DNA of 45,636 nt from Marinosulfonomonas sp. (GTDB lineage Bacteria > Pseudomonadota > Alphaproteobacteria > Rhodobacterales > Rhodobacteraceae): positions 1 to 45,636 of the forward strand of contig WFNH01000057.1 in NCBI GenBank assembly GCA_015488685.1. The letters run 5' to 3'. Within the stretch, counting starts at the first letter, position 1; each line of letters opens with the position of its first letter. Shown here one piece after another: positions 32,475-41,784 of this stretch. The notes below the pieces were generated by a model, which made no database searches, was not told the origin of the DNA, and was given only the letters and a program-made list of their open reading frames with translations. The translations under genes were made by a program, and so were the position numbers.

Positions 32475-33670
32475 GTTTTGACCAGCGCCTGAACGCGCGC
32501 GGAAACATAATCCAGCCCGTCCAGCAATCCGTTGTGATGATGCGCCGAAGGGGGCGGCTGATCGGGCAGGCCGCGGATGGCCTTGATCATCGCCTCGGGC
32601 GTCATGCCGTCACGGTCCTCGTCGATCATGCGGGTCAGACCCAGTTGTTCGGCCCTTTCGGCGCGGATGAACTGTTCGCGGCGCGGCACGGTGCGCGGCA
32701 CGATCACGGCAGGTTTGTCAAAGGACAGGACCTCGCAAAAGGTGTTGTAGCCGCCCATGCAGATCACGCCCTGCGCGCCGGCAAACAGGTGTTCGATCTT
32801 GGATTCAAAGCCGACGGTTTGCACGCGGCCATTCAGCTTGGCCACCCGTTGTTCGAATTCCACACGGGTGTCGCCGGACAGGAACGGGCCGTAGACCAGC
32901 ACGGCCATGGGCGACAGATCGGGGTCTTGCTCATAGGCGGACAGCACAAGGTTGACCATCGCTTCGCCATCGCCCCCGCCACCGGGTGTGATCAGGATAT
33001 AGGGTTGTGGAATGGATAGCGGTTGGTCCCCGACCTCGCGGCGCAGATAGCCGGTCCAGTGCATCCTTTCGCGAACGGATTGGGGCAGGTCCAGACCTTT
33101 GGTTGGATCATAGACAGATTTCAGCCCGTACACCCAGATTTCGTCATAGAATTCTTCAGTGGCTTTGATCGCGCCCTTGCGGTCCCATTCCGCCGCCAAT
33201 GTGTCGGGAGAATCCAGCACATCGCGCAGGCCCAGCACCAGTTTGGTTTTGCCGTTGTCCTTCAGGTATTCCAGTGTTGGCAGCAGCTCACCGCGAAACC
33301 CCGTTGGTTCCTTGTCAACGATCAGCAGATCGGGAACATAATATTCCGCCGCCGACCGGATTAGCCCCGCGCGCAGATTGGTAGTTTCATCGATATCCAG
33401 TCCTAGCGTCTGGCTGACATAAGACCCATCCGACATTTTGGTTACACCGGGCAGACGGATGTGGTCGACATGTTCGGGAAAGGTGAACCGCCCCACCACG
33501 GGTGATCCGGTCAGGATCAGCGCCGACAGGCCTGCATCATCCTTGGTGATTGCCGCCGCAATTGCCCGCGAGCGGCGCAAATGTCCAAGGCCGAAGGTGT
33601 CGTGACTGTAAAACAGCACCCGCGGCTGGTGTTCCGCCGTGTTGGGGGCTTTGGTCAGTTTGTTCAGCAT
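32471..33670 (-). CDS. MurG/GT28-like predicted glycosyltransferase
   Basis: A 399-residue protein. It opens with VLFYSHDTFGLGHLRRSRAIA, the glycine-rich acceptor-side loop of MurG/GT28-type enzymes, and its second half has YILITPGGGGDGEAMVNLVL and ICMGGYNTFCEVLSFDKPAVIVPR, the family UDP-sugar site. It lies between a nucleotide-sugar dehydrogenase and a family 4 transferase, so it probably adds a sugar during polysaccharide or glycolipid assembly. A homologous gene with the same GAGHLRR opening starts at 44820. No membrane segments are visible. Confidence 0.85.
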   Translation of the reverse strand: MLNKLTKAPNTAEHQPRVLFYSHDTFGLGHLRRSRAIAAAITKDDAGLSALILTGSPVVGRFTFPEHVDHIRLPGVTKMSDGSYVSQTLGLDIDETTNLRAGLIRSAAEYYVPDLLIVDKEPTGFRGELLPTLEYLKDNGKTKLVLGLRDVLDSPDTLAAEWDRKGAIKATEEFYDEIWVYGLKSVYDPTKGLDLPQSVRERMHWTGYLRREVGDQPLSIPQPYILITPGGGGDGEAMVNLVLSAYEQDPDLSPMAVLVYGPFLSGDTRVEFEQRVAKLNGRVQTVGFESKIEHLFAGAQGVICMGGYNTFCEVLSFDKPAVIVPRTVPRREQFIRAERAEQLGLTRMIDEDRDGMTPEAMIKAIRGLPDQPPPSAHHHNGLLDGLDYVSARVQALVKT

Positions 33671-33687
33671 GGATTCCCCGATCTGCC

Positions 33688-34965
33688 TTAGGGTCGCAAA
33701 TCTGCATCGGCGCGGCCCAGCACGCCTTTCAGATCATAAACGATTGCGTTTGGTCGCCCCAAGGCGCGGATTTTATCGGCCCCCATATCGACGAATTCGG
33801 AATGGGCCACGGCAAGGATGATTCCGTCGTAAGCGCCCGATTCAAGCGCTCGCACAGAGGTGATGCCGTATTCGGATTGCATCACATCGGGGGAAACCCA
33901 CGGATCATAAACATCGGCGCTGATCGAATATGCCGACAGTTCGTCCAGAATATCGACCACTTTGGTATTGCGTGTATCGGCGCAGTTTTCCTTGAAGGTG
34001 AACCCCAGCACCAGCACCCGCGCGCGGGTCACGTCCACCTTGCGGGCCAGCATTTCCTTGACCAACACCTGCGCGATATGGCGGCCCATGTAGTCGTTGA
34101 TGCGGCGTCCGGCCAGAATGACTTCGGGGTGGTATCCGGTCTGTTCGGCCTTGTAAGTCAGGTAATAGGGGTCAACCCCGATGCAATGACCACCTACCAG
34201 ACCGGGGCGGAAGGGCAGGAAATTCCACTTGGTTCCGGCGGCTTCCAGCACTTCCAGCGTGTCCAGACCCAGCCGCGAAAAGATCAGCGCGAATTCGTTG
34301 ACCAAGGCGATGTTCAGATCGCGCTGGGTGTTTTCGATCACCTTGGCGGCCTCGGCGGTTTTGATCGAACTTGCACGGTGCAGACCGGCCTTGACCAGCG
34401 GGGCATAGATGGCCTCGATGCGATCCAGCGTTTCATCGTCCTGCGCCGATATGATCTTGACCACGTTCTCCAGCGAATGTTCCGCATCCCCCGGGTTGAT
34501 CCGCTCGGGCGAATAGCCCAGCTTGATGTCGTCATACATCCGTAAACCGCTTTGATCCGCCAAAGCAGGACCGCAGATTTCTTCGGTGACGCCGGGGTAG
34601 ACGGTGGATTCGACAACCACCAAGGCCCCTTTGGTTAAGTGGGGTGCAATGGTTTTGCAGGCGCCCAGCATGGGCGACAGATCGGGTTTTTTGGCATCGG
34701 TGATCGGGGTGGGAACCGCAATGATAAAGGCTGTGCAACCGGCTAGATCCTGCGCGTCTGATGTGAATTTCGCGGTTGTGGATTTCAGCGAGTCTGAACA
34801 GACCTCGCCATTGGTGTCGGATTGCCGGTGCAGGGCGTCCACATGGCGGGAATTGGTATCAAACCCCACAACCTCGACCCCTTCGCGGGCCAGCGCCAGC
34901 GCCAAAGGCAGCCCGACATAGCCCAACCCGATGATCGCGATTTTGTCTTTGACCGTCTTTGTCAT
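33688..34965 (-). CDS. UDP-sugar dehydrogenase (WbpO/TviB type)
   Basis: A 425-residue NAD-dependent enzyme oxidising a UDP-hexose or UDP-N-acetylhexosamine to the uronate. The Rossmann start is IAIIGLGYVGLPLALALARE, the active-site lysine K208 lies in AAKVIENTQRDLNIA, and the catalytic cysteine C261 is in GLVGGHCIGVDPYYL. It provides an acidic sugar donor for the transferases encoded behind it. WbpO/TviB-type enzymes prefer UDP-GalNAc or UDP-GlcNAc, but UDP-glucose cannot be excluded from sequence alone. It is the first gene of the operon; the next start is 17 bases on. Confidence 0.92.
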   Translation of the reverse strand: MTKTVKDKIAIIGLGYVGLPLALALAREGVEVVGFDTNSRHVDALHRQSDTNGEVCSDSLKSTTAKFTSDAQDLAGCTAFIIAVPTPITDAKKPDLSPMLGACKTIAPHLTKGALVVVESTVYPGVTEEICGPALADQSGLRMYDDIKLGYSPERINPGDAEHSLENVVKIISAQDDETLDRIEAIYAPLVKAGLHRASSIKTAEAAKVIENTQRDLNIALVNEFALIFSRLGLDTLEVLEAAGTKWNFLPFRPGLVGGHCIGVDPYYLTYKAEQTGYHPEVILAGRRINDYMGRHIAQVLVKEMLARKVDVTRARVLVLGFTFKENCADTRNTKVVDILDELSAYSISADVYDPWVSPDVMQSEYGITSVRALESGAYDGIILAVAHSEFVDMGADKIRALGRPNAIVYDLKGVLGRADADLRP

Positions 34966-35265
34966 TATTCCAACTTTGCTTAAGTCAATAGCGCAAGGCG
35001 CTTGGTAGCACGGCGATCACAAATACGACAAAGCTAACGCCGCATTGGTAGTGTCAAAAGGCGCGACAACTCCGGCTGCGGCCGATCAAGGGAATTATCT
35101 AGCCATTCAGCGACAGATTGCAATTGGATTTCAAGCACTTTTGCGAATGGGACGATATCTCGCAGGGTTTTGAGGGTTTGTGATAGGGAATATTCGATAC
35201 AATTGCACTATCCACCGACTTGGCTTAGCATCACGGGCCATATTGCCTGAAGATTGGAAAACAAA
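34966..35265. other. Divergent intergenic region
   Basis: About 300 bases separate the divergent dehydrogenase and mechanosensitive channel genes, and must hold both promoters. It is AT-richer than the genes. I see no strong -35/-10 pair, no long palindrome and no RNA gene; the stretch TTGAGGGTTTGTGATAGGGA followed by ATATTCGATACAAT near 35169-35203 is the only loose plus-strand promoter candidate. Confidence 0.4.
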
Positions 35266-37701
35266 ATGCCACGGTTACGCTATTGGTTTGCACTGATTGT
35301 GCTGGTGTTCTCGGTTGTGAACCATCCTGTTACGGCGCAAAGCATTACGGGCTTGCTGGGCGGGGATAAGCCGGCTGGGCAAACGCAGGAAACCGACAAA
35401 CTGACAGAACTGATGCGTCAGGCAACAGAAAGCGGCGCTACCGTGGTCATTATTGACCCCGAAGGCAAAGTCGTTGGTAATTCATCTAATACGGGTGCAG
35501 GTTCCGAGGACGGAAAAGATCACGGCATGTCCGGTCTGATGGCGATGCAGGACGAAGCGTTGCGGTTTCGGCGGGATTTGAAGCGGATGCTGAAGTCGAT
35601 GCCGGATTCATTTGCCGAGGTTACATATATCCTGCGCGACAGCAGCCCTGACGGTAATATTTCCACATTCTTCAAGGCCCTCTTGTGGAGCCTTTTGTTC
35701 TTTGCCATCGGTATGGTGGTGGAACGGGAAATCTATGGCCGCCGTTTTGCAAAAAAATATGTGGTAGCCCGTGTTCTGGAACACCCTGTCGGTTATACGG
35801 AAAAACTGCCTTTTCTGGTTTACCGTTTCTTTGTCGGGGTCGGGGGAATCCTGGTTTCGATGATCGTTGCCTATGGGCTGGGATATGCTATTTTTGGCGA
35901 AGCAACCGATACGGCAATGCAGTTTACCATCACTGTAATCTTCGTGGCGTATGCGGGCATTCGCTTTGTAACAACGATCTGGCGGATGGTTTTGGCCCCC
36001 TATTTGTGCCAATATCGCATTCCGCATTTTTCAAATAAAGACGCGCTAAAGCTGTATTACTGGGCGTCAATTCTGGCAACGCTAGATATATGTTCGCTGA
36101 TGTTCAGTGTCTGGGTGTCCGAACTGGGCCTGAATTACGAGGTATACGCATTTATATCCTCGGCATTGGCATTGATGGTCGCCGTGATGAATATCATCAT
36201 GGTTCTGGTTAATCGCCGCGCTGTATCGCGGGCCATTCGCAACGGGCGCCCTGTAGAAGAAACCAATTTCGCAGCCAAGTTTGTATCCTACGCCTGGGTG
36301 CCGGTTGTCATAGTCTATTTTATCTATTCCTGGGTTCGATTGACACATGATCTGGTGTTGCAGCAACCAACAGCCTTTCCGCTTATTGCGGGCGCATATG
36401 GTGTGGGGACGGCGATTGTGGTTGTCTATGCGATCATCAACTACATGATTGAACGGCTTTTCGCCAAAGCGAGAGAAGCAAGGAAAATCACAGCAGAGAT
36501 GAAAAAGGCCGACGCGCAGGGGGATGCTGAAGCCAGTGAAAACAATCCCGAAATATTATTGGCAGAAGCCGTTGCCACGGATGCAAATGAAACGCATGGG
36601 ACCATTGATAGCCAGGTGAATCGTGTCGCTCACCCGCTTGCAAATTTCGAGGACCTAGCCCGTCGGGTTTCGGGGATTTTGGCCTTTGTTGCCGGATTCT
36701 GGGCCTTTATCGAAATTTGGGGCGGCAACATGTCGATGGTTAAGGAGTCTGTATTCGAGCGGGGCCTCGATTTCGTTGTTGTTCTTTTCATCGCCTATAT
36801 CGTTTATCATTCATTCCGTATCTGGATAGACAATAAAATCGCACAAGAGCAGAGCGACGCCCCCGAGATCGAATTAGGCGGCGAAGGTGGCGGTGAAGGC
36901 GCCAGCCGTCTGTCAACATTGTTGCCGCTGTTCCGCATATCGATGATGATCGTAATCATCACCACGTTTAGCTTGATCCTGCTCTCGCAACTGGGCATCA
37001 ACGTCAGCCCGTTGTTCGCCGGTGCTGGTGTTGTCGGTCTGGCCATTGGTTTTGGCGCGCAAACGCTGGTGCGGGATATTTTTTCGGGCGTATTCTTTTT
37101 GCTGGATGATGCGTTTCGCAAAGGTGAATATATTGATACCGGCGATGTCAAAGGCACAGTCGAAAAGATTTCCCTGCGATCTATGCAGTTGCGCCATCAC
37201 CGTGGCCCGCTGAATACAATTCCTTTCGGCGAAATCCAGTTCCTGACCAATTTCTCCCGCGATTGGGTGATCATGAAGCTGCCGCTGCGGGTGACCTATG
37301 ACACCGACCCTGAACGTGTGCGCAAACTGATCAAGAAACTGGGACAGGAACTGTTGGAAGATCCTGTGATCGGCAAGGATTTCCTACAACCCCTGAAATC
37401 GCAAGGCGTGATCGAAATGCAGGATTCCGCAATGATCATCCGGGTGAAATTTATGACCAAGCCGGGTGGCCAGTGGCTGATCCGAAAGCGGGTTTTGCAG
37501 GAAATCCGTGATCTGTTTGAACGCGAAGGGATCAAATTTGCCCACCGTGAAGTAACGGTGCGTCTGGCCGATGATGGCAACGGCAAGGTTGATGGCATGA
37601 CCAAGGAACAAAAAGAAGCCATTGCCGCTGCAGCCCTTCCGGTTCTTGAAGAAGACGAGATGGCGGAAGATATGGCCGATAGCGGCGGCGATGATCGCTA
37701 A
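35266..37701 (+). CDS. Large MscS-family mechanosensitive channel
   Basis: An 811-residue membrane protein with a signal-like N-terminus (FALIVLVFSVVNHPVTAQS), a periplasmic segment of about 100 residues, and roughly ten or eleven membrane helices. The MscS core is near the C-terminus: the pore-lining LFAGAGVVGLAIGFGAQTLVR, then DIFSGVFFLLDDAFRKGEYI and the beta-domain FGEIQFLTNFSRDW. It should open on membrane tension and release solutes after osmotic downshock. It belongs with large multi-TM MscS homologues rather than the 286-residue MscS. The ATG at 35266 is preferred over an in-frame TTG four codons earlier. An acidic C-terminal tail follows the core. Confidence 0.92.
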   Translation: MPRLRYWFALIVLVFSVVNHPVTAQSITGLLGGDKPAGQTQETDKLTELMRQATESGATVVIIDPEGKVVGNSSNTGAGSEDGKDHGMSGLMAMQDEALRFRRDLKRMLKSMPDSFAEVTYILRDSSPDGNISTFFKALLWSLLFFAIGMVVEREIYGRRFAKKYVVARVLEHPVGYTEKLPFLVYRFFVGVGGILVSMIVAYGLGYAIFGEATDTAMQFTITVIFVAYAGIRFVTTIWRMVLAPYLCQYRIPHFSNKDALKLYYWASILATLDICSLMFSVWVSELGLNYEVYAFISSALALMVAVMNIIMVLVNRRAVSRAIRNGRPVEETNFAAKFVSYAWVPVVIVYFIYSWVRLTHDLVLQQPTAFPLIAGAYGVGTAIVVVYAIINYMIERLFAKAREARKITAEMKKADAQGDAEASENNPEILLAEAVATDANETHGTIDSQVNRVAHPLANFEDLARRVSGILAFVAGFWAFIEIWGGNMSMVKESVFERGLDFVVVLFIAYIVYHSFRIWIDNKIAQEQSDAPEIELGGEGGGEGASRLSTLLPLFRISMMIVIITTFSLILLSQLGINVSPLFAGAGVVGLAIGFGAQTLVRDIFSGVFFLLDDAFRKGEYIDTGDVKGTVEKISLRSMQLRHHRGPLNTIPFGEIQFLTNFSRDWVIMKLPLRVTYDTDPERVRKLIKKLGQELLEDPVIGKDFLQPLKSQGVIEMQDSAMIIRVKFMTKPGGQWLIRKRVLQEIRDLFEREGIKFAHREVTVRLADDGNGKVDGMTKEQKEAIAAAALPVLEEDEMAEDMADSGGDDR

Positions 37702-38852
37702 TTTTTGTAAGGGTCCAGTGAATCCCGCAAACCGTCCCCAAAGAAGCTGAAGGCCAGCACGGTGATGATGATCGGCAGCATCGGGATGGCCGTCCAGGGG
37801 TAAATCTCGATCGAGGCAAGGTGCTGCGCATCGTTCAGCATCACCCCCCAGCTGACCGCCGGTGCCCGCAGGCCCAGCCCAAGGAAGGACAGCGCCGTTT
37901 CCCCGAGGATCATCGCGGGGATGGACAGGGTGGCGCTGGCAATCAGGTGGCTCAGAAAATTGGGCAACAGGTGTTTACGGATCACCCGCACAGGTTTCGC
38001 CCCCATGACCTCGGCCGCTTTAACGTATTCTTCTTCCCGCAAGGCAAGGAATTTGGATCGCACAGCGCGGGCCAGCCCCGGCCAGTCCAGCGCCCCGAGG
38101 ATCAGCGAGATCATAAAGAATACCGCCACAGGCCCCCAACTGGCCGGCACTGCTGCCGACAGGGCCAGCCACAGGGGCAGTTCGGGCAACGAGCGTAAAA
38201 TCTCGATGGCGCGCTGTATAACCCAGTCAATCTTGCCGCCGAAATATCCGGCAATACTGCCGAATGTGATGCCCAGCAGGAAGGACACGGTGATACCGAT
38301 CAACCCCACGGTCATCGACAATTGCGCCCCGTAAAGGATGCGCGAAAACACATCCCGCCCTAACCGGTCCGAGCCAAACAGGAACAGCGTTGCCCCTGCG
38401 GGCGCGCACACAAGGTGACGGTTGGTAGTGAAAAGCCCGATGATTGTGTATTCCCCACCCTTACAGAAAAACTCCAGCGGCATCGCATTGGTTTTATCAG
38501 TGGTATAATCCCAGCGATAGTTCACCAGATCTGCGTGCGCCGTGGTCGGATAGACATAGGGGCCGATGAATTTGCCGTCATGAAACAGATGGATGCCTTG
38601 GGGTGGGGCATAAAGGTAATCGGCGTTACGCTCGTTCGGGGTGTAGGGGGCAATGAAACCGGCAAAGGGCAACAGCAGATAGCCAACCAGCAGGAAAATA
38701 CCCGAAATCAGCGCCATCCGGTGCTTGCGAAACGCCCGCCAGACCAGTTTCCAGTTGGGCATGTCCAGATCGGCGCGCTCGATCGCGCTCAGGTCTTCGT
38801 TTTCATCATAGGGGGCGTCCGAAACGTAGCGCCCATCGGGTAAAATGGTCAT
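37698..38852 (-). CDS. Oligopeptide-type ABC transporter permease (OppC/YejE-like)
   Basis: A 384-residue inner membrane permease with a long soluble N-terminus (first ~45 residues and a ~110-residue loop between helices 1 and 2), as in OppC/YejE. The coupling loop is EEEYVKAAEVMGAKPVRVIRKHLLPN and the end AVSWGVMLNDAQHL is family-typical. It forms the channel with the preceding gene. Its stop TAG overlaps the stop TAA of the convergent channel gene by 4 bases. Its ATG shares one base with the upstream stop (TGATG). Confidence 0.92.
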   Translation of the reverse strand: MTILPDGRYVSDAPYDENEDLSAIERADLDMPNWKLVWRAFRKHRMALISGIFLLVGYLLLPFAGFIAPYTPNERNADYLYAPPQGIHLFHDGKFIGPYVYPTTAHADLVNYRWDYTTDKTNAMPLEFFCKGGEYTIIGLFTTNRHLVCAPAGATLFLFGSDRLGRDVFSRILYGAQLSMTVGLIGITVSFLLGITFGSIAGYFGGKIDWVIQRAIEILRSLPELPLWLALSAAVPASWGPVAVFFMISLILGALDWPGLARAVRSKFLALREEEYVKAAEVMGAKPVRVIRKHLLPNFLSHLIASATLSIPAMILGETALSFLGLGLRAPAVSWGVMLNDAQHLASIEIYPWTAIPMLPIIITVLAFSFFGDGLRDSLDPYKN

Positions 38853-39880
38853 CAGTCGCGCCCCCCGTAGCGGATGCGCGGATCAAGCAGCATCAGCAGC
38901 ACATCCGAAATCATCGTGCCCACCAGCGTCAGCAGCGCCACGAACAGCAGGATGAAACCGGCCAGAAACTGATCCTGTGTTTTTAAGGCAGTCAGCAGGG
39001 CAGGGCCGATAGTTTGCAAGCCCAGCACCACCGACACCAGAACCGACCCCGAGATCAGTGAAGGCAGCAGGTTGCCAATGTCGGCCACGAACGGGTTGAA
39101 CGCCATACGCAGAGGGTATTTCCACAGCCGTTTGGCCGGTGGCAGCCCCTTGGCGCGGGCGGTTTCGACATAAGGTTTGCCCAATTCGTCCAGCAGATTG
39201 GCGCGCAGGCGTTGCATCATGCCTGCCGCCCCTGCCGTGCCGATCACAAAGGTCGGGACAATCAGATGCACAAGGATGGATTTCACCTTTTCAAGGCTCA
39301 TCGGCTCGCCTTCCAATTCTGGCGCCATCAACCCGCCAATCGGCAGGTCGAAATAGCGGTGGCCGTAATAGAACAGCATCAGCGCCAGCAGAAAATTCGG
39401 TGTGGCCAACCCCAGATAGCCTACGAATGAACTGGTATAATCCACCCATGTTTTCGCCTTGGCCGCCGCCAGAACCCCCAGCGGCAGCGCCACCAGATAG
39501 ACGAACAACACCGCTGCGACATTGACCAGAACGGTCAGCCACAGTGCCTCGCCAACGATTTCCGAAACCGGACGGTCAAATTCGAACGACCAGCCGAAAT
39601 CGCCCTGCAACATGCCGGAATAGCCTTGCGGACCGGGGGTGAATCCCATCCAGATCGTGTATTGCTCCCACAGCGGGCGGTCCATGGCGTATTCGTGATA
39701 CATGAATTCGGCCTTGGCGATGCCGGCCTCCTGACCCGTCGCGCGCAGCTCGGTCAGCTGGTTTGACAGGTAATCGCCCGGGGGCAGGTTGATGATGATG
39801 AAAATCAGCACCGACACCACGAGCAGCGTCAGCAGCATGGTGATAAACCGCAAGGTGGCATAGCGCAGGATTGCCATCAT
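38852..39880 (-). CDS. Oligopeptide-type ABC transporter permease (OppB/YejB-like)
   Basis: A 342-residue membrane protein with six helices. The first helix and LPPGDY are followed by a ~70-residue periplasmic loop (LTELRATGQEAGIAKAEFMY), then the coupling loop YVETARAKGLPPAKRLWKYPL. This long first loop is seen in YejB-like proteins rather than in DppB. The ATG at 39880 overlaps the stop of the binding-protein gene (ATGA); a longer in-frame start upstream would run inside that gene and is rejected. Confidence 0.92.
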   Translation of the reverse strand: MMAILRYATLRFITMLLTLLVVSVLIFIIINLPPGDYLSNQLTELRATGQEAGIAKAEFMYHEYAMDRPLWEQYTIWMGFTPGPQGYSGMLQGDFGWSFEFDRPVSEIVGEALWLTVLVNVAAVLFVYLVALPLGVLAAAKAKTWVDYTSSFVGYLGLATPNFLLALMLFYYGHRYFDLPIGGLMAPELEGEPMSLEKVKSILVHLIVPTFVIGTAGAAGMMQRLRANLLDELGKPYVETARAKGLPPAKRLWKYPLRMAFNPFVADIGNLLPSLISGSVLVSVVLGLQTIGPALLTALKTQDQFLAGFILLFVALLTLVGTMISDVLLMLLDPRIRYGGRD

Positions 39881-41784
39881 TCGCCCCCTTCCGTCGAAAA
39901 GAAGAATTCGTCGGGCCGGTGGATGCCGAATTGCGCGCCGGGCTCCCACGCCCAGAAGGCCACTTCGGGCACGTTGCGAAGGCGACGCGATACCACAACG
40001 GGTTGCGGGGCCTCGGACAACAGGCCGATGCCGTATTGCTGATCGGCGTGGATCGCCAGCATTTCATCCCAGATCACGCGGCGCTCGCTGCGGTTTTCGG
40101 CCTGTTCCCAATCCTTGGACAGTTGCAACAGGCGGATGGCATCAGGCATATCGGGGGCCTCGCCGGCCTGCCCGTCGGTCTGGAAATATTGCCCCCACAT
40201 GGGCCAGGCGAAAAATTCCTGTGCGCGCGGGGCCAGATAGTCGGGTGATGTATCCAGCGTCGGGATGCCATTGTCCCAGCCATACCAGACCGAGGCCATA
40301 GACGCGCCCGAATAGACGCGGTTGCGCAAGGTGTCGCGACTGAACGGGCGCAGGATCAGGCGCACGCCGATATCGCGCCATGTGTCGGTGATGATCTGAA
40401 GCGCGTTCTCGACCTCTTGGCGTTCACCCGCCGTTTCCACAATGATCGCCAGCGTGCGACCATCGGGCAGTTTGCGATATCCGGCGGGGGTGCGGTCGGT
40501 CAGGCCCATGTCATCCAGCAGCGCGTTGGCCTGCGGGATGTCGAATTGCGCCCATGCCGCGCGATAGGCGCCGTTATAGAACGGGCTTTGGGGCAGGACG
40601 GTCATGCCGCCTTCTTTGGCGATGCCAAAGTAAAGCGCGCGGTTGATCATACGCCGGTCAATCCCCAGTGACAGCGCCCGCCGAAACCGCACATCGCGCA
40701 AAATCTTGCGCCATTCCGGATCGGCATAGTTCAGGTTGGGGTAAATCGCGATTTGCGAGGCGGTGCCGTTGGCCCAGAGGAATACGCGGTAATTGCCATG
40801 TTCCAGTTCGCCCTTTTTCAGGATGGAAATATCGCGAAATCCCAGCCCGCGCGCCTGTAGATCACTTTCACCCGCATTGGATTTGGCTGACACCAGCCCG
40901 CGCCCGACAACGGTCATTTCGACCTCGTCTATATAGGGCAACTGCACGCCGTGGCTGTCGATACGGTGGTAATAGGGGTTTCGCACAAACATGAACCGGC
41001 TGTTTGCGTTGCCGCCAACCCGCATCCACGGCTGTAACGTGGGCAGGTCCGGATTGTCGAATTTATACATGTTGTCCAGTTTATTGTGCATTGCTGCCCA
41101 ACTGCGCACATGCATGGCTTCGATCTTTTCCTCCATCGCCTCGGGCGGGGTGAAATCGGCGTGAAACTGTTTCAGGTAATGCGCGGGCCGAAAGATGAAC
41201 GGCGGGCGGGCCTGTGCAAGTGTCGGGATGAAATGGGTGTTGGGTTGGGACCATTCATAGATGATGGTCAACGGGTCGGGAAAGCTGACCTGTGGCAATT
41301 CCCCGTTCACCCGCAGAAAATCCGGTGGGCCTGTCGGGGACAGATCGGCGTTGTTGGCGACATTCACCCACCAGTATTTGAAATCATCCGAGGTAAAGGG
41401 TGCCCCGTCCGACCAGCGGTGCCCCTTGCGCAGATGCAAGATGAATTTGCGCCCATCCTCGACATCATAGCTGGCCAGAATATCGGGCGTCAGAACATAA
41501 TCGTGGTCATAGCCAACCAGTCGCGCATAACCGAAGGGCACCATCTGCCGAATGTCCTTGGCGCGGGTAACCATTGTGCGCAGGGTGCCGCCCTGAGTGC
41601 CAAATTCACGCCCCTTATCCGCCAGATTGACAATCAGGGGATCCGACGGGATGCGATCGGTGGCGGTGGGCATTTCGCCGGTGGCAACCTTGTCGGCCCA
41701 ATAGGGACTTTCCTGCACAGTGGTTTGGGCCGCCAGCGGTCCAGCGAAAAACGCGGCAATGATCAGGGTGAACAGTTTATGCAT
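39877..41784 (-). CDS. Periplasmic solute-binding protein, family 5 (long form)
   Basis: A 635-residue binding protein, larger than OppA (~540). The signal peptide ends FAGPLAAQ-T (about residue 20). The family 5 pattern is clear: FILHLRKGHRWSDGAPFTSDDFKYWW (about 113-138; quoted here only as the GHRWSDGAPFTSDDF core), then RRALSLGIDRRMINRALY. It delivers a peptide or oligosaccharide-type ligand to the permeases. Overlaps at both ends (8 bases with the ATPase gene, 4 with the permease gene) make it an integral part of the operon, although binding proteins are usually made in excess. The ligand is unknown. Confidence 0.9.
   Translation of the reverse strand: MHKLFTLIIAAFFAGPLAAQTTVQESPYWADKVATGEMPTATDRIPSDPLIVNLADKGREFGTQGGTLRTMVTRAKDIRQMVPFGYARLVGYDHDYVLTPDILASYDVEDGRKFILHLRKGHRWSDGAPFTSDDFKYWWVNVANNADLSPTGPPDFLRVNGELPQVSFPDPLTIIYEWSQPNTHFIPTLAQARPPFIFRPAHYLKQFHADFTPPEAMEEKIEAMHVRSWAAMHNKLDNMYKFDNPDLPTLQPWMRVGGNANSRFMFVRNPYYHRIDSHGVQLPYIDEVEMTVVGRGLVSAKSNAGESDLQARGLGFRDISILKKGELEHGNYRVFLWANGTASQIAIYPNLNYADPEWRKILRDVRFRRALSLGIDRRMINRALYFGIAKEGGMTVLPQSPFYNGAYRAAWAQFDIPQANALLDDMGLTDRTPAGYRKLPDGRTLAIIVETAGERQEVENALQIITDTWRDIGVRLILRPFSRDTLRNRVYSGASMASVWYGWDNGIPTLDTSPDYLAPRAQEFFAWPMWGQYFQTDGQAGEAPDMPDAIRLLQLSKDWEQAENRSERRVIWDEMLAIHADQQYGIGLLSEAPQPVVVSRRLRNVPEVAFWAWEPGAQFGIHRPDEFFFSTEGGE

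Noticed and set aside
33550-34545. A 331-codon plus-strand open frame opposite the nucleotide-sugar dehydrogenase
   Set aside because: The dehydrogenase has all catalytic residues; the opposite frame is a GC-codon shadow.
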